A model generated the notes under the pieces. It did not search any database. It was not told the DNA's origin and saw only the letters and a program-made list of their open reading frames with translations. Shown here in pieces: positions 1 to 7,497 of a stretch of DNA of 64,000 nt. Position numbers and translations under genes: made by a program. The DNA is taken from assembly GCA_963737075.1 (NCBI GenBank), contig CAVTRI010000002.1, forward strand, positions 2,790,001-2,854,000, in the 5' to 3' direction. Source of the stretch: CAVTRI01 sp963737075. Lineage in GTDB: Bacteria > Actinomycetota > Acidimicrobiia > Acidimicrobiales > Palsa-688. The stretch's first letter is position 1, and every line of letters starts with the position of its first letter.

Positions 1-399
1 CGCTGATCACGGGGGCCACCGGTCTTCCGCCCCTTCTGCGGAGCGGCTTCGCTGTCTGGTCTCTCGCGTCGAGCAGCGGCCGCTTCTCAGCGACTCCTGC
101 CGGCGAGCTCACGCGCCGGTGACGGGGCGGGCTGAGAAGAGGGTTCCTGTCATCGGAGAAGGATGTCGCCAACGGCTCAATAATGACCCACTATCAACGG
201 GCGGAATCGATGTAAAGGGGTCAGTGTTTGAGCCGGTATTGACGAATGGGACTGTCCTCCTAGCGCTGTTTCTTGCTTGACACACTGCGCCTGGTTCGGC
301 AAGAAGCACTCGAGCTAACTCAGTTCGTATATCTCGAGCATGAGTTCTAGCCGTAGCGACCCTTGGCGGGCTTCTACTGTCTATCCACTCTCGTCGGCC
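1..399. other. Left-edge non-coding stretch
   Basis: No convincing gene is seen here. The short open frames have no recognisable motif and no ribosome-binding site. The stretch holds the inverted repeat at 174-234 and then runs into the dead glycosyltransferase fragment that starts near 400. Together with the pseudogenes that follow, it looks like decayed insertion or recombination DNA. Confidence 0.5.
174..234. repeat. Imperfect inverted repeat, possible IS21-type end remnants
   Basis: The left arm (174-188) reads GGCTCAATAATGACC. The right arm (217-234), read in reverse complement, begins GGCTCAAACACTGACC, giving an imperfect inverted repeat about 28 bp apart. Sequences of the kind GGGTCA...GAGCCGGTATTGAC recall the terminal multiple repeats of IS21-family elements, but this is from memory and no istA or istB gene is in the window. 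It may be a scar of two facing IS ends. An ordinary hairpin is the alternative. Confidence 0.3.
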
Positions 400-558
400 G
401 AGGTCCGAAACACGGCCCCGTAAAGCTCGCGGGTGCCATCAGTCCTCCCATCGACAACGATGACCAACTGATGGCGCCGGGATAGTCAGGTCGAGAACGT
501 CGTTGATCGCCGGCTTCACTGTCGCGCGTTCGTTCTACACCGTCATGAGAACGGAAAG
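400..558 (-). pseudogene. Glycosyltransferase family 2 N-terminal fragment (dead)
   Basis: Read on the minus strand, this piece encodes the start of a GT2 enzyme of the dolichol-phosphate-mannose-synthase type. It begins LSVLMTV, hits a TAG stop at 535-537 where Tyr of the VYNER motif is expected, and continues NERATVKPAINDVLDLTI. After one frame change it reads LVIVVDGRTDGTRELYGAVF. It is clearly related to the N-terminus of the intact GT2 at 5844-6569. The nonsense codon, the frameshift and the absence of the remaining two thirds make it a pseudogene. It may be a duplicate of the intact gene or of a lost relative. Confidence 0.75.
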
Positions 559-710
559 CTTTGGCAAAGAAGCCCCTCTATGTCTCTGGACGGTCGCCGG
601 TGCGCTCCGGAGGTCGCACGAGAAGAGGTCCTCAAATCGAGGCTCCCTCAGACGATATCTCAATTGCACCAGTACGGCGGCCGGGATCCGAGCGCACCGC
701 GCCAACTAAG

Positions 711-1458
711 GTGCTCGAAATGCTCCGACCCATCGGCCGAGAGCCGGAGGATCTCCGACCCGTCGAGTTCGTGCGCGACTACACGGTCTTCGCGGCCGGC
801 TGGGTCTTGAGCCGAATGGGCCGGCCCGCGGTGTTGTGCAACAGCATCGGTCGCCCAGGAGGTGCCTCGGTGGACGAGAGGTACAGGCCCGGGCTGGGTG
901 ACCGTCAAATACTCGATGCTTCCTGGCCCCTCGTCGGAGCGGATCCAAAGAGAAGCCGCGCGTGGCCGCCAGTCTTGCCGCACATTGGAGATCCATCGGC
1001 TGATCGGACTGGCGATGCGGGCGCTCACTGACCTCGAGGCGATGGGCGACCTGCAGATCACCCTGGATTGCGACGTGCTGCACGCCGACCGCGGGACTGG
1101 CACGGCCGGCATCTTCGGGGCGTATGTGGCACTCCACGACGCCTGCTCCCGGCTGCTAAAGGCCCGGCGGCTGCAGACGCACTTGCTCCGTGAGGTGTGC
1201 GCGGCCGCATCGGTCGGCATCGTCGACGCCCTCTCGATGCTGGATCTCGCCGACAGCGAGGACAGCCGAGCTGAGGTAGACATGAACGTCGGCACGACAT
1301 CGTCGGGCCGGTTCGTGGAAGTTCCAGGGGACCGCGGAGGGATGCCGTTCAGCCGATCCGAGCTCGACAACCTCCTCGGGGTGGCCGAGCACGGAATCGC
1401 CTCTTTGGTCGACGTCCAAGCCGAGGTACTGGCGACACGGCCCCCGGGCCGGGCATGA
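711..1458 (+). pseudogene. rph: Ribonuclease PH pseudogene
   Basis: RNase PH trims tRNA 3' ends by phosphorolysis. The first part, from ATG 720 or GTG 711, reads GREPEDLRPVEFVRDY as in the family N-terminus. One extra base near 849 then moves the frame. The next frame continues VPRWTRGTGPGWVTVKYSML, REAARGRQS, EIHRLIGLAMRALTDL, DCDVLHAD and ends with EDSRAEVDMNV and GRFVEV, all RNase PH landmarks. The phosphate-binding motif GGTRTA has become RGTGTA, losing the key arginine, so the copy is probably inactive even without the frameshift. In many actinobacteria rph is followed directly by rdgB. Here the rdgB remnant is at 2645, with a glycosyltransferase between. Confidence 0.85.
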
Positions 1459-1474
1459 GCCCGGAGCGGGCCTG

Positions 1475-2644
1475 ATGGCCAACGCAGGGGCTGAACCGGA
1501 AGGAGGCGACCGGACGCTGCGGGTGCTGGTCGACGCCCGTCCGCTCCTCGATCTTCAGACGGGCGTGGCGAACTTTTGCCGGGGAGCATTGGCGTCGCTG
1601 GCCACGCGCGAGCGGTTGGACGTCGGCGGGTATGCCGTTACGTGGCGCCGCCAGCGGGACATCCCGCTCGTGTTGCCAGCGGGTGTCGCGTGGCGATGGC
1701 GGCCTATACCGGCACGTCCTACAGAGAACGCATGGCGGCGATGGGGTCGGCCGGGCCTCGAGTGGATCGTGGGGTCTGCCGACGTCGTGCACGGCACCAA
1801 CTTCGTCGTGCCACCGACCCGGCGTGCGGCCCGGGTAGTGACGGTCCATGATCTGACGCCCGTGCACTTCCCTGAAATGTGCGAGCCGCCCACGCTGCGC
1901 TACCCGGAGCTCATACGCCGAGCTGTTGCTGAGGGGGCCTGGGTGCACACACCGTCGCAATATGTAGCCCAGGAAGTTGTGGACCTGCTCGGCGCCGAAC
2001 GGGATCGAGTGCGAGTCGTGCCGTCAGGGATTCCGCCCCTGGCATCCCTCGTGCAGGATCCCGGCCGGGCCGTGCTGCCAAGCGGTCCATTCGTGTTGGC
2101 CGTCGGCACCGTCGAGCCCCGCAAGGACTACCCTACGCTGGTCCGGGCGTTTGACCAGTTAGCCCAGAGACGACGAGAGCTGTCGCTCGTCATCGCTGGG
2201 GCGGACGGGTGGGGCGCCGACGCCCTCGACGCGGTCGTGCGCGAGCTGCGCTCGCGGCAGCAGGTGGTGCGCATTGGATACCGCTCCGACCGGGAGCTTG
2301 CGTGGCTCCTCCGGAACGCGGAGCTTCTCGTGTACCCGTCGCTGTACGAGGGTTTCGGCTTTCCGCCACTGCAGGCCATGGCGGCAGGCGTGCCAGTTGT
2401 GGCGACCGAGGCGGGCGCCGTGCCGGAAGTGGTCGGGGAAGCTGCGGTCACCGTGCCTCCGCGGGACCCCGACGCGCTTGCTTCCGCTTTGGAATCAGTG
2501 CTCGACGACCCTGACGAGGCCGACGCACTTCGCGTCGCTGGCCGGGACCGTGCTGCTCGATTCACTTGGACGGCTTGCGCCGAAGGGCTTGAGCATCTCT
2601 ACCGCAGCGCGGCGCGCGGTTACCCTGTCGAGCGGTGGGCTTGA
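1475..2644 (+). CDS. GT4-family glycosyltransferase
   Basis: Predicted GT-B-fold glycosyltransferase of 389 residues that would transfer a sugar from an activated donor to a growing glycan. The N-terminal half has VDARPLL, VVHGTNF and VTVHDLTP. The C-terminal Glycos_transf_1 domain has VLAVGTVEPRKD, LVIAGADGWG and YPSLYEGFGFPPLQAMAAG. In the usual E-x7-E motif the second glutamate is Gln (EGFGFPPLQ), which is uncommon but seen in some GT4 enzymes. The ATG at 1475 lies 16 bp after the rph pseudogene, and the stop abuts the rdgB remnant. The gene therefore sits exactly between two decayed housekeeping genes and is the only intact frame of this block, which suggests it arrived or was retained under selection. 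Confidence 0.88.
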   Translation: MANAGAEPEGGDRTLRVLVDARPLLDLQTGVANFCRGALASLATRERLDVGGYAVTWRRQRDIPLVLPAGVAWRWRPIPARPTENAWRRWGRPGLEWIVGSADVVHGTNFVVPPTRRAARVVTVHDLTPVHFPEMCEPPTLRYPELIRRAVAEGAWVHTPSQYVAQEVVDLLGAERDRVRVVPSGIPPLASLVQDPGRAVLPSGPFVLAVGTVEPRKDYPTLVRAFDQLAQRRRELSLVIAGADGWGADALDAVVRELRSRQQVVRIGYRSDRELAWLLRNAELLVYPSLYEGFGFPPLQAMAAGVPVVATEAGAVPEVVGEAAVTVPPRDPDALASALESVLDDPDEADALRVAGRDRAARFTWTACAEGLEHLYRSAARGYPVERWA

Positions 2645-3019
2645 ATCCCACAGAGTTCGTCCTGGCCACCGCCTATGCGGGCAAGGCTGCGGTAATCGCG
2701 GTCATCCTGGGTGGGCGGGTTCGGCTGTCCCCCGACCCGCCAGCATCCCCGATGTGGAAGAGACATGTCGAACGGTGTGCCCTCGATCGCCGACGACACC
2801 GGACTTGAGGTGGAAGCCTTGGTTGGCGCCCCGGGGTGTACTCGGCCGCTATGCCGGTGAACACGCGTCGTAGGCTAACAACCCGTCGCGGCTAATGGCC
2901 GTGTTGAAGGACTCGACGTTGCCGTCAGAGCGACGCGCCTGGTTCGTAACCGTCGCGACCGCCGCCTGGCCGGGAGGCAAAGAGCTGGTAGACGAGGGCG
3001 CCCGGGCCGTGAGTCGATG
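2645..3019 (+). pseudogene. rdgB: RdgB/HAM1 (XTP/dITP diphosphatase) pseudogene
   Basis: RdgB/HAM1 removes non-canonical purine nucleotides. Pieces of it occur in order but in changing frames: EFVLATAYAGKAAVIAVILG, then PRPASIPDVEET, then VPSIADDTGLEVEALVGAPG, then VYSA, then RYAGEHAS, a TAG stop, and ANNPSRLMAVLKDS and SERRAWFVTVATAAWPGGK. About 20 residues between VEET and the ADDTGLEV motif (the segment usually rich in ENA...KA) are missing. At least three frame changes, an internal stop and the deletion make it dead. The C-terminal third is absent. It is the expected partner of the rph pseudogene upstream. Confidence 0.82.
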
Positions 3020-3233
3020 AGCCGGATCAGGCTCATCGAGGGCCGTGCCGGGATGACCTCCTCGGGTGGGTTCGTGGAGGTGCAAGACATAGTCGACAGG
3101 CTGCTCGGAGGAGTTCGTTTCGGTCCTGGCTGGGTGAATGGGGAGCCGCGGGTTACCTGATCGCAGATGTCGGCGCGGACGTCTTGAGTGTTCTTCACAC
3201 CGGGGGACTTGTGCGGGAGGAAACGGACGTCGT

Positions 3234-4525
3234 CTAGCAGGGTGCGGAAAATCGGCTGTGCCGGGTGAGTGGTGACTGATTCCGGGGTGGTTGTGGGGTT
3301 GGAGGCGGCCGGCGACAAGGTCGTCTCGCTGGTGGTTGGGGCGGGGTGGCCGGTTCGGTGGAGGGCTGTCACGGTGTTCTGCTGTCGAGGGCGGCGATTC
3401 GGATGATGTTGTAGATGGCGCCGGTCATGATGAACCAGGCTCGGTTGCGTTGTTTGCCGATGTAGCGAAGCTTGCGTCCGCCGGCCACGGTCTTCATCCA
3501 GCCGAAGGGTTCCTCGATGCGTTTGCGGATGCGCTGGGAGATCAGGTGACCCCGATGTCGGGTGGTGCGCCCGTCGATGGCGCTGCGCCGTCGGCTGGTG
3601 TTGGGCGCCACGTGGGGGGTGAACCCCAGGTCACGCACGTCGGTCACGAACCCGGCCGCGTCGTAGCCCTTGTCGGCGGCGAGGGTGCGTCGGCCGCGCC
3701 GGGGCGGTTGTCGTCCCAGCATGGCCAGCGCGGCGTCCCGCTCCGCGTGCCCGGTGGCCGGGGTGAACTCGATGTCGACAATCAGGGCGTTGCGGTGTTC
3801 CATCAGCAGGTGCCCGGCGTAGGCCAGCTGGGCCGGGCTGCCGTCGGACTTGCGGGCCAAACGGGCCTCGGGATCGGTGGTGGAGGTATGGGTCTCGTTG
3901 CTGCGCCGCTGCCCGTGGTAATCGACGTCGCGGTTGCGGCCCGGCCCGGCCGGCCCGCCCCCGGAGCCGTCTTTGGGTTTGAAGGTCTTGTGCGACGCCC
4001 ATGCCTCCAGCAGCGTGCCGTCCACCGAGAAGTGCTCGCTGGACAGGTAGCGGCGCAGCTTCGCCTCGGCCACCACCAGGGCGAAGAACCGATCCGCGAT
4101 CTCATGGTCCAACAGCCGCTCCCGGTTTTTGGTGAAGGTGGTGGGATCGAACGCCCGGGCATCAATAGGCAGGTCCAAGAACCACTTGAACAGCAAGTCA
4201 TAGTTCAACCGCTCACAGAACGCCCGCTCGGAGCGGATCGAATACAACGCCATCAGCACCGTCGCCTTCAGCAGCTGCTCGGGCGGCACACTCGGCCGGC
4301 CGGTTCGGGAGTACATGGCCTCGAACTCGCCGTCCAGCTCCGCCAACACCACCTCCACCACCTTGCGGATACGGCGGATGGGATGATCCGCCGGGATCAT
4401 CTCCTCCGGGCTCAACGTCGTCAACATCGCCAACTGCCGCTCCGGTTCACCACGCATACACCAAGCATGACAAGAACCACCACGAAACGCGAGCACCTAC
4501 AACGAGTTTTTCAGCACCCTGCTAG
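3234..4525 (-). mobile_element. IS5-family insertion sequence, copy A
   Basis: The element carries one transposase on the minus strand. Its ends form imperfect terminal inverted repeats reading inward CAGGGTGCGGAAAATC (left, from 3238) and CAGGGTGCTGAAAAAC (right, ending 4521). It is flanked by the direct repeat CTAG (3234-3237 and 4522-4525), the YTAR-type 4-bp target duplication known for IS5-family elements. The frame is uninterrupted, so it may still be active. It sits head to head with copy B, 16 bp away. Removing both elements shows that copy A entered the TAG stop codon of the GT2 gene now ending at 5844. Confidence 0.85.
3369..4457 (-). CDS. IS5-family transposase (copy A)
   Basis: DDE transposase of about 362 residues that would cut and move the surrounding element. 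The N-terminal part (MLTTLSPEEMIPADHPIRRI, ERAFCERLNYDLLFKWF) is a DUF772-type domain. The catalytic core has SVDGTLLEAWASHK (first Asp), TLAADKGYDA (second Asp) and RKRIEEPFGWMK (Glu). The start is taken at ATG 4457 (MRGEPERQ) because it matches the start of copy B; a further in-frame ATG lies 13 codons upstream. The two copies are similar over their whole length but differ at many positions, so they are not a fresh duplication. Confidence 0.88.
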   Translation of the reverse strand: MRGEPERQLAMLTTLSPEEMIPADHPIRRIRKVVEVVLAELDGEFEAMYSRTGRPSVPPEQLLKATVLMALYSIRSERAFCERLNYDLLFKWFLDLPIDARAFDPTTFTKNRERLLDHEIADRFFALVVAEAKLRRYLSSEHFSVDGTLLEAWASHKTFKPKDGSGGGPAGPGRNRDVDYHGQRRSNETHTSTTDPEARLARKSDGSPAQLAYAGHLLMEHRNALIVDIEFTPATGHAERDAALAMLGRQPPRRGRRTLAADKGYDAAGFVTDVRDLGFTPHVAPNTSRRRSAIDGRTTRHRGHLISQRIRKRIEEPFGWMKTVAGGRKLRYIGKQRNRAWFIMTGAIYNIIRIAALDSRTP

Positions 4526-4563
4526 AGCCTACGACGGAACTCTAACAGGGCGCTGAAAAACTC
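4504..4563. repeat. Facing IS ends forming an inverted repeat
   Basis: The right end of copy A (GAGTTTTTCAGCACCCTG then CTAG) and the left end of copy B (CTAA then CAGGGCGCTGAAAAACTC) face each other across 16 bp. They make a 22-bp imperfect inverted repeat that could form a strong hairpin between the divergent transposase genes. Confidence 0.8.
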
Positions 4564-5876
4564 CTGGTAGACGATGCGTAGGGTGCTCGCGCTCGATGGC
4601 GGGGTCCTGCATGCTTGTGGGGTTGGTCAATCGGGAGGTGGATGGTGCGGGGTGTGCCGGAGCGGCAGTTGGCGATGTTGACGACCTTGAGCCCGGAGGA
4701 GATGATCCCTGCTGATCATCCGATTCGCCGTATCCGGGCGGTGGTCGACGCTGTTTTGGGCGAGTTGGATGGCGAGTTCAGCGTGATGTACGCGACCACG
4801 GGACGGCCTAGTGTGCCGCCCGAGCAGCTGCTCAAGGCGACGGTCCTGATGGCGCTGTACTCGATCCGCTCGGAGCGGGCGTTCTGTGAGCGGTTGAACT
4901 ACGACCTGCTGTTCAAGTGGTTCTTGGACCTGCCCATCGACGCCCAGGCGTTCGACCCCACCACGTTCACTAAGAACCGGGAGCGCCTGTTGACCCATGA
5001 GATCGCAGATCGGTTCTTCGCCGCCGTGGTGGCCCAGGCGAAGCTGCGCCGCTATGTCTCCAGCGAGCACTTCTCGGTGGACGGAACCCTGTTGGAGGCG
5101 TGGGCGTCGCACAAGAGCTTCAAGCCCAAAGACACCGATCAAAGATCGGCTGGCCCGATGGGCCGTAACGCCGAGGTCGATTTTCGGGGCCAGCCCCGCA
5201 GCAACCAAACGCATATGTCCACGACTGATCCCGAGGCCCGCTTGGCCCGCAAGTCCGACGGCAGCCCAGCCAAGCTGGCCTACGCCGGGCATCTTCTGAT
5301 GGAGCACCGCAACGCCCTGATTGTCGACATGGAGTTCACCGAGGCCACCGGGTTCGCGGAGCGGGACGCCGCCCTGGCCATGCTGGGACGACAGCCACCC
5401 CGGCGCCGTCGGCGCACGCTCGCTGCCGACAAGGGCTATGACGCCGCCGGGTTCGTGACTGAGGTGCGCGACCTGGGATTCACCCCGCACGTGGCGCCCA
5501 ACACCACCCGACGGCACAGCGCCATCGATGGGCGCACCACCCGACACCGGAGTCACGTGGTCTCCCAGCGCATCCGCAAACGGATCGAGGAACCTTTTGG
5601 CTGGATGAAGACCGTCGCCGGCGGGCGCAAGCTTCGCTACATCGGCAAACGACGCAACCGAGCGTGGTTCATCATGGCGGGCGCTATCTACAACGTCATC
5701 CGAATCGTCGCCCTCGACACCGCAACACCGTGACACCCCCGTGACCGGTCAGGACCGGCATTGCCTCGCCACCCCACCATCGGCGAGATGACCTGTTGCC
5801 GGCCGCCCTCGGCCCCCGCAACTACTACCAGATCACCCAGCGGTCACCCCGCAGCCGATTTTCCGCATCCTGCTAA
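4542..5876 (+). mobile_element. IS5-family insertion sequence, copy B
   Basis: The element runs on the plus strand, with terminal inverted repeats CAGGGCGCTGAAAAAC (from 4546) and, read inward from the right end at 5872, CAGGATGCGGAAAATC. The flanking direct repeats are CTAA at 4542-4545 and 5873-5876. The target differs from that of copy A (CTAG), so the two inserted independently. Its right end supplies the new last codons and stop of the GT2 gene at 5844-6569. Confidence 0.85.
4642..5733 (+). CDS. IS5-family transposase (copy B)
   Basis: Transposase of 363 residues, colinear with copy A. It has the N-terminal MLTTLSPEEMIPADHPIRRI block, catalytic SVDGTLLEAWASHK, TLAADKGYDA and RKRIEEPFGWMK. 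ATG 4642 (MVRGVPERQ) is preceded by a GGGAGGTGG ribosome-binding site. An in-frame start nine codons upstream is less likely. Differences from copy A cluster in the loop after the first catalytic Asp (residues around 165-185), where copy B reads DTDQRSAGPMGRN and copy A is glycine-rich. The frame is intact. Confidence 0.88.
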   Translation: MVRGVPERQLAMLTTLSPEEMIPADHPIRRIRAVVDAVLGELDGEFSVMYATTGRPSVPPEQLLKATVLMALYSIRSERAFCERLNYDLLFKWFLDLPIDAQAFDPTTFTKNRERLLTHEIADRFFAAVVAQAKLRRYVSSEHFSVDGTLLEAWASHKSFKPKDTDQRSAGPMGRNAEVDFRGQPRSNQTHMSTTDPEARLARKSDGSPAKLAYAGHLLMEHRNALIVDMEFTEATGFAERDAALAMLGRQPPRRRRRTLAADKGYDAAGFVTEVRDLGFTPHVAPNTTRRHSAIDGRTTRHRSHVVSQRIRKRIEEPFGWMKTVAGGRKLRYIGKRRNRAWFIMAGAIYNVIRIVALDTATP

Positions 5877-6569
5877 AGCCGTCGGTCTTGCGAAGCGTTG
5901 CCGGGCCAGGATCACCAGCGCTTCGAAGCCGTCGCGAGCGGTGAGCTTCTTACCGGCTTCTCGGGGGCGGGCGCTGTAGCTGATAGGAACTTCGTAAGGA
6001 CGGATCCCCCGACGAAGGATCTTGGCGGTGATCTCCGCTTCCATTCCGAAACCGCGTTGGCGGAGATCGAGCCTTCGATACAGCGCAATCGGCATTAATT
6101 TGAAGCACGTTTCCAGGTCGGAGAGATAGCAGTTAAAGAGCATGTTTGCCGCTGTTGTTACTGCACGGTTCCCCAGAACATAGAGATACGAGTAGGAGTT
6201 GTGGCTCCCAAAGGTCCGAGTGCCGTAGACGACTTCTGCCTGTCCATCTAGCACAGGTCTGAGCAGTGAAGGGATCTCGGCCGGCGAGTACTCGAGGTCA
6301 GCATCGCACATGATGACATAGTCACCAGTTGCCAACTCTGCGGCCGTCTTGATTGCCGCTCCCTTGCCACGATTCGATGAATGGAAACCGACGTTGATCC
6401 GAGGATCGTCCATGAAAGCGTCGTAGAGCTCGCGTGTTCCGTCAGTGCTGCCATCGTCTACGATCACCAGCTCTACTTCGCACGGATACTCGACGTCGAG
6501 GACATGTTTGACGGCCGACTCCAACGTGTAGCGCTCGTTGTACACGGCCATGAGAATCGATAGTCGCAT
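5844..6569 (-). CDS. GT2-family glycosyltransferase (DPM1-like), C-terminus rewritten by IS
   Basis: Predicted polyprenyl-phosphate sugar transferase of the Dpm1 type, 241 residues. GT-A motifs are MAVYNERYTLESAV, VIVDDGSTDGTREL, GKGAAIKTA, the metal-binding DADLEY and FGMEAEITAKILRRG. ATG 6569 fits the family start; frame upstream is open but shows no family sequence. The last codons (GCGKSAAG and the TGA at 5844) lie inside IS copy B. Removing both IS copies restores the native end ALEFRRRL followed by TAG, so eight residues were replaced. The core is complete, so activity is probably kept. The gene follows the methyltransferase at 6659 on the same strand, so they may be co-transcribed. Its base composition is less GC-rich than the neighbours. 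Confidence 0.88.
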   Translation of the reverse strand: MRLSILMAVYNERYTLESAVKHVLDVEYPCEVELVIVDDGSTDGTRELYDAFMDDPRINVGFHSSNRGKGAAIKTAAELATGDYVIMCDADLEYSPAEIPSLLRPVLDGQAEVVYGTRTFGSHNSYSYLYVLGNRAVTTAANMLFNCYLSDLETCFKLMPIALYRRLDLRQRGFGMEAEITAKILRRGIRPYEVPISYSARPREAGKKLTARDGFEALVILARQRFARPTALAGCGKSAAG

Positions 6570-6658
6570 TCGGATCGCTCCCTGGTACGAACGTGGCTCC
6601 AGAAGGGTTCCGGACAATCTGGGGAACTCTAGTAGAACTCGGACTGAAATGTCGCGGA

Positions 6659-7390
6659 TCAGGCCGGACGGTGGGCGTGCACGAGCAGGTTCTTGCCGAG
6701 CCAGCGGTCCACGACATGGTCGAAGAGACGGCTGAGAGGAAAGAGCCGGTCGTACAGGGCCACCGACTTCGGATTCAGTGTTCCATCCCGGTTGAGCATT
6801 TTGTACAGCAGGCAAGCTGGAACCCCGAGACTGTCGGCGAACCGGCAGTCCTCGACGGCATACCCGGCGCTCTCGACGAGGTCGATGAGCGGCTGGCGTT
6901 TGTAGCGCCGAACGTGACCTACGCGTCGGTCCATGGCGCTGAACAGTATCGGGAGGGCCGGTACATAAAGGACGAGTTGGCCTCCGCACTTCGTTACTGC
7001 ACGAAGAGTCAGGAGGGTTGCTTGGTCCGCTTCGATGTGCTCGAGAACGTTGAAGCTGTATACAAGGTTGAAGGATTCGGAGGAGCACGCGTCGGCGGAC
7101 TCGACACAGTCGAACCCTTCGTGTGCGAGGAGTGATCGCAGGTGACGGTCAGGCTCCACGCAATGGATGTCGTAGCCACGGTCTCGAAGGGCGCGGGCGT
7201 AACTCCCGGTGCCCGCCCCGAAATCCAGCAGCCGCAGGTCGTGCCGCGGCGGTCCGGCGGCACTCGTTACCAGATCGATGAGGAACGTCTGGTAGCGAAT
7301 CGCCGTCTCGAGCGTTTCCAAGATGTCTACACCCGAATACCGTTGAGCGCCCCCGATTGTCGGCCGCGAAAGATCGGATCCTCGAGGCAT
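6659..7390 (-). CDS. Class I SAM-dependent methyltransferase
   Basis: Soluble methyltransferase of 243 residues. Motif I is LLDFGAGTGSYARAL (about residues 54-68), followed by the acidic IHCVEPD strand end and the FNLVYSFNVLEHI motif IV region. The C-terminal part has GGQLVLYVPALPILFSAMD and GHVRRYKRQPLIDLVESAGY, typical of sugar or lipid methyltransferases in polysaccharide loci. The substrate cannot be read from the sequence. It lies 89 bp upstream of the GT2 gene on the same strand. It is probably a modification enzyme for the sugar or lipid-linked intermediate. Confidence 0.85.
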   Translation of the reverse strand: MPRGSDLSRPTIGGAQRYSGVDILETLETAIRYQTFLIDLVTSAAGPPRHDLRLLDFGAGTGSYARALRDRGYDIHCVEPDRHLRSLLAHEGFDCVESADACSSESFNLVYSFNVLEHIEADQATLLTLRAVTKCGGQLVLYVPALPILFSAMDRRVGHVRRYKRQPLIDLVESAGYAVEDCRFADSLGVPACLLYKMLNRDGTLNPKSVALYDRLFPLSRLFDHVVDRWLGKNLLVHAHRPA

Positions 7391-7497
7391 GTCGGTGTCG
7401 ACTTTCTGGTCGGTGATATCTGGTTACAGAGAGGGGCGGTCGAATGACGTTAGCATGGTCGGCGGTCCTGCTCGATGACGGGATGACGGTCCGGGGC

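Noticed and set aside
660..1589. Minus-strand frame of 309 codons over the rph region
   Set aside because: It is antisense to recognisable RNase PH segments and has arginine/serine-rich content typical of GC-rich shadows.
3051..3090. Short GGFVEVQ-like stretch resembling the RNase PH C-terminus
   Set aside because: Seven residues match, but no neighbouring rph sequence is seen around it; too short to call a second rph relic.
3291..4556. Long plus-strand open frame of 421 codons opposite the copy A transposase
   Set aside because: It is the complement of a conserved transposase with DDE residues; the antisense product is repetitive and lacks motifs. The same holds for the antisense frame of copy B.
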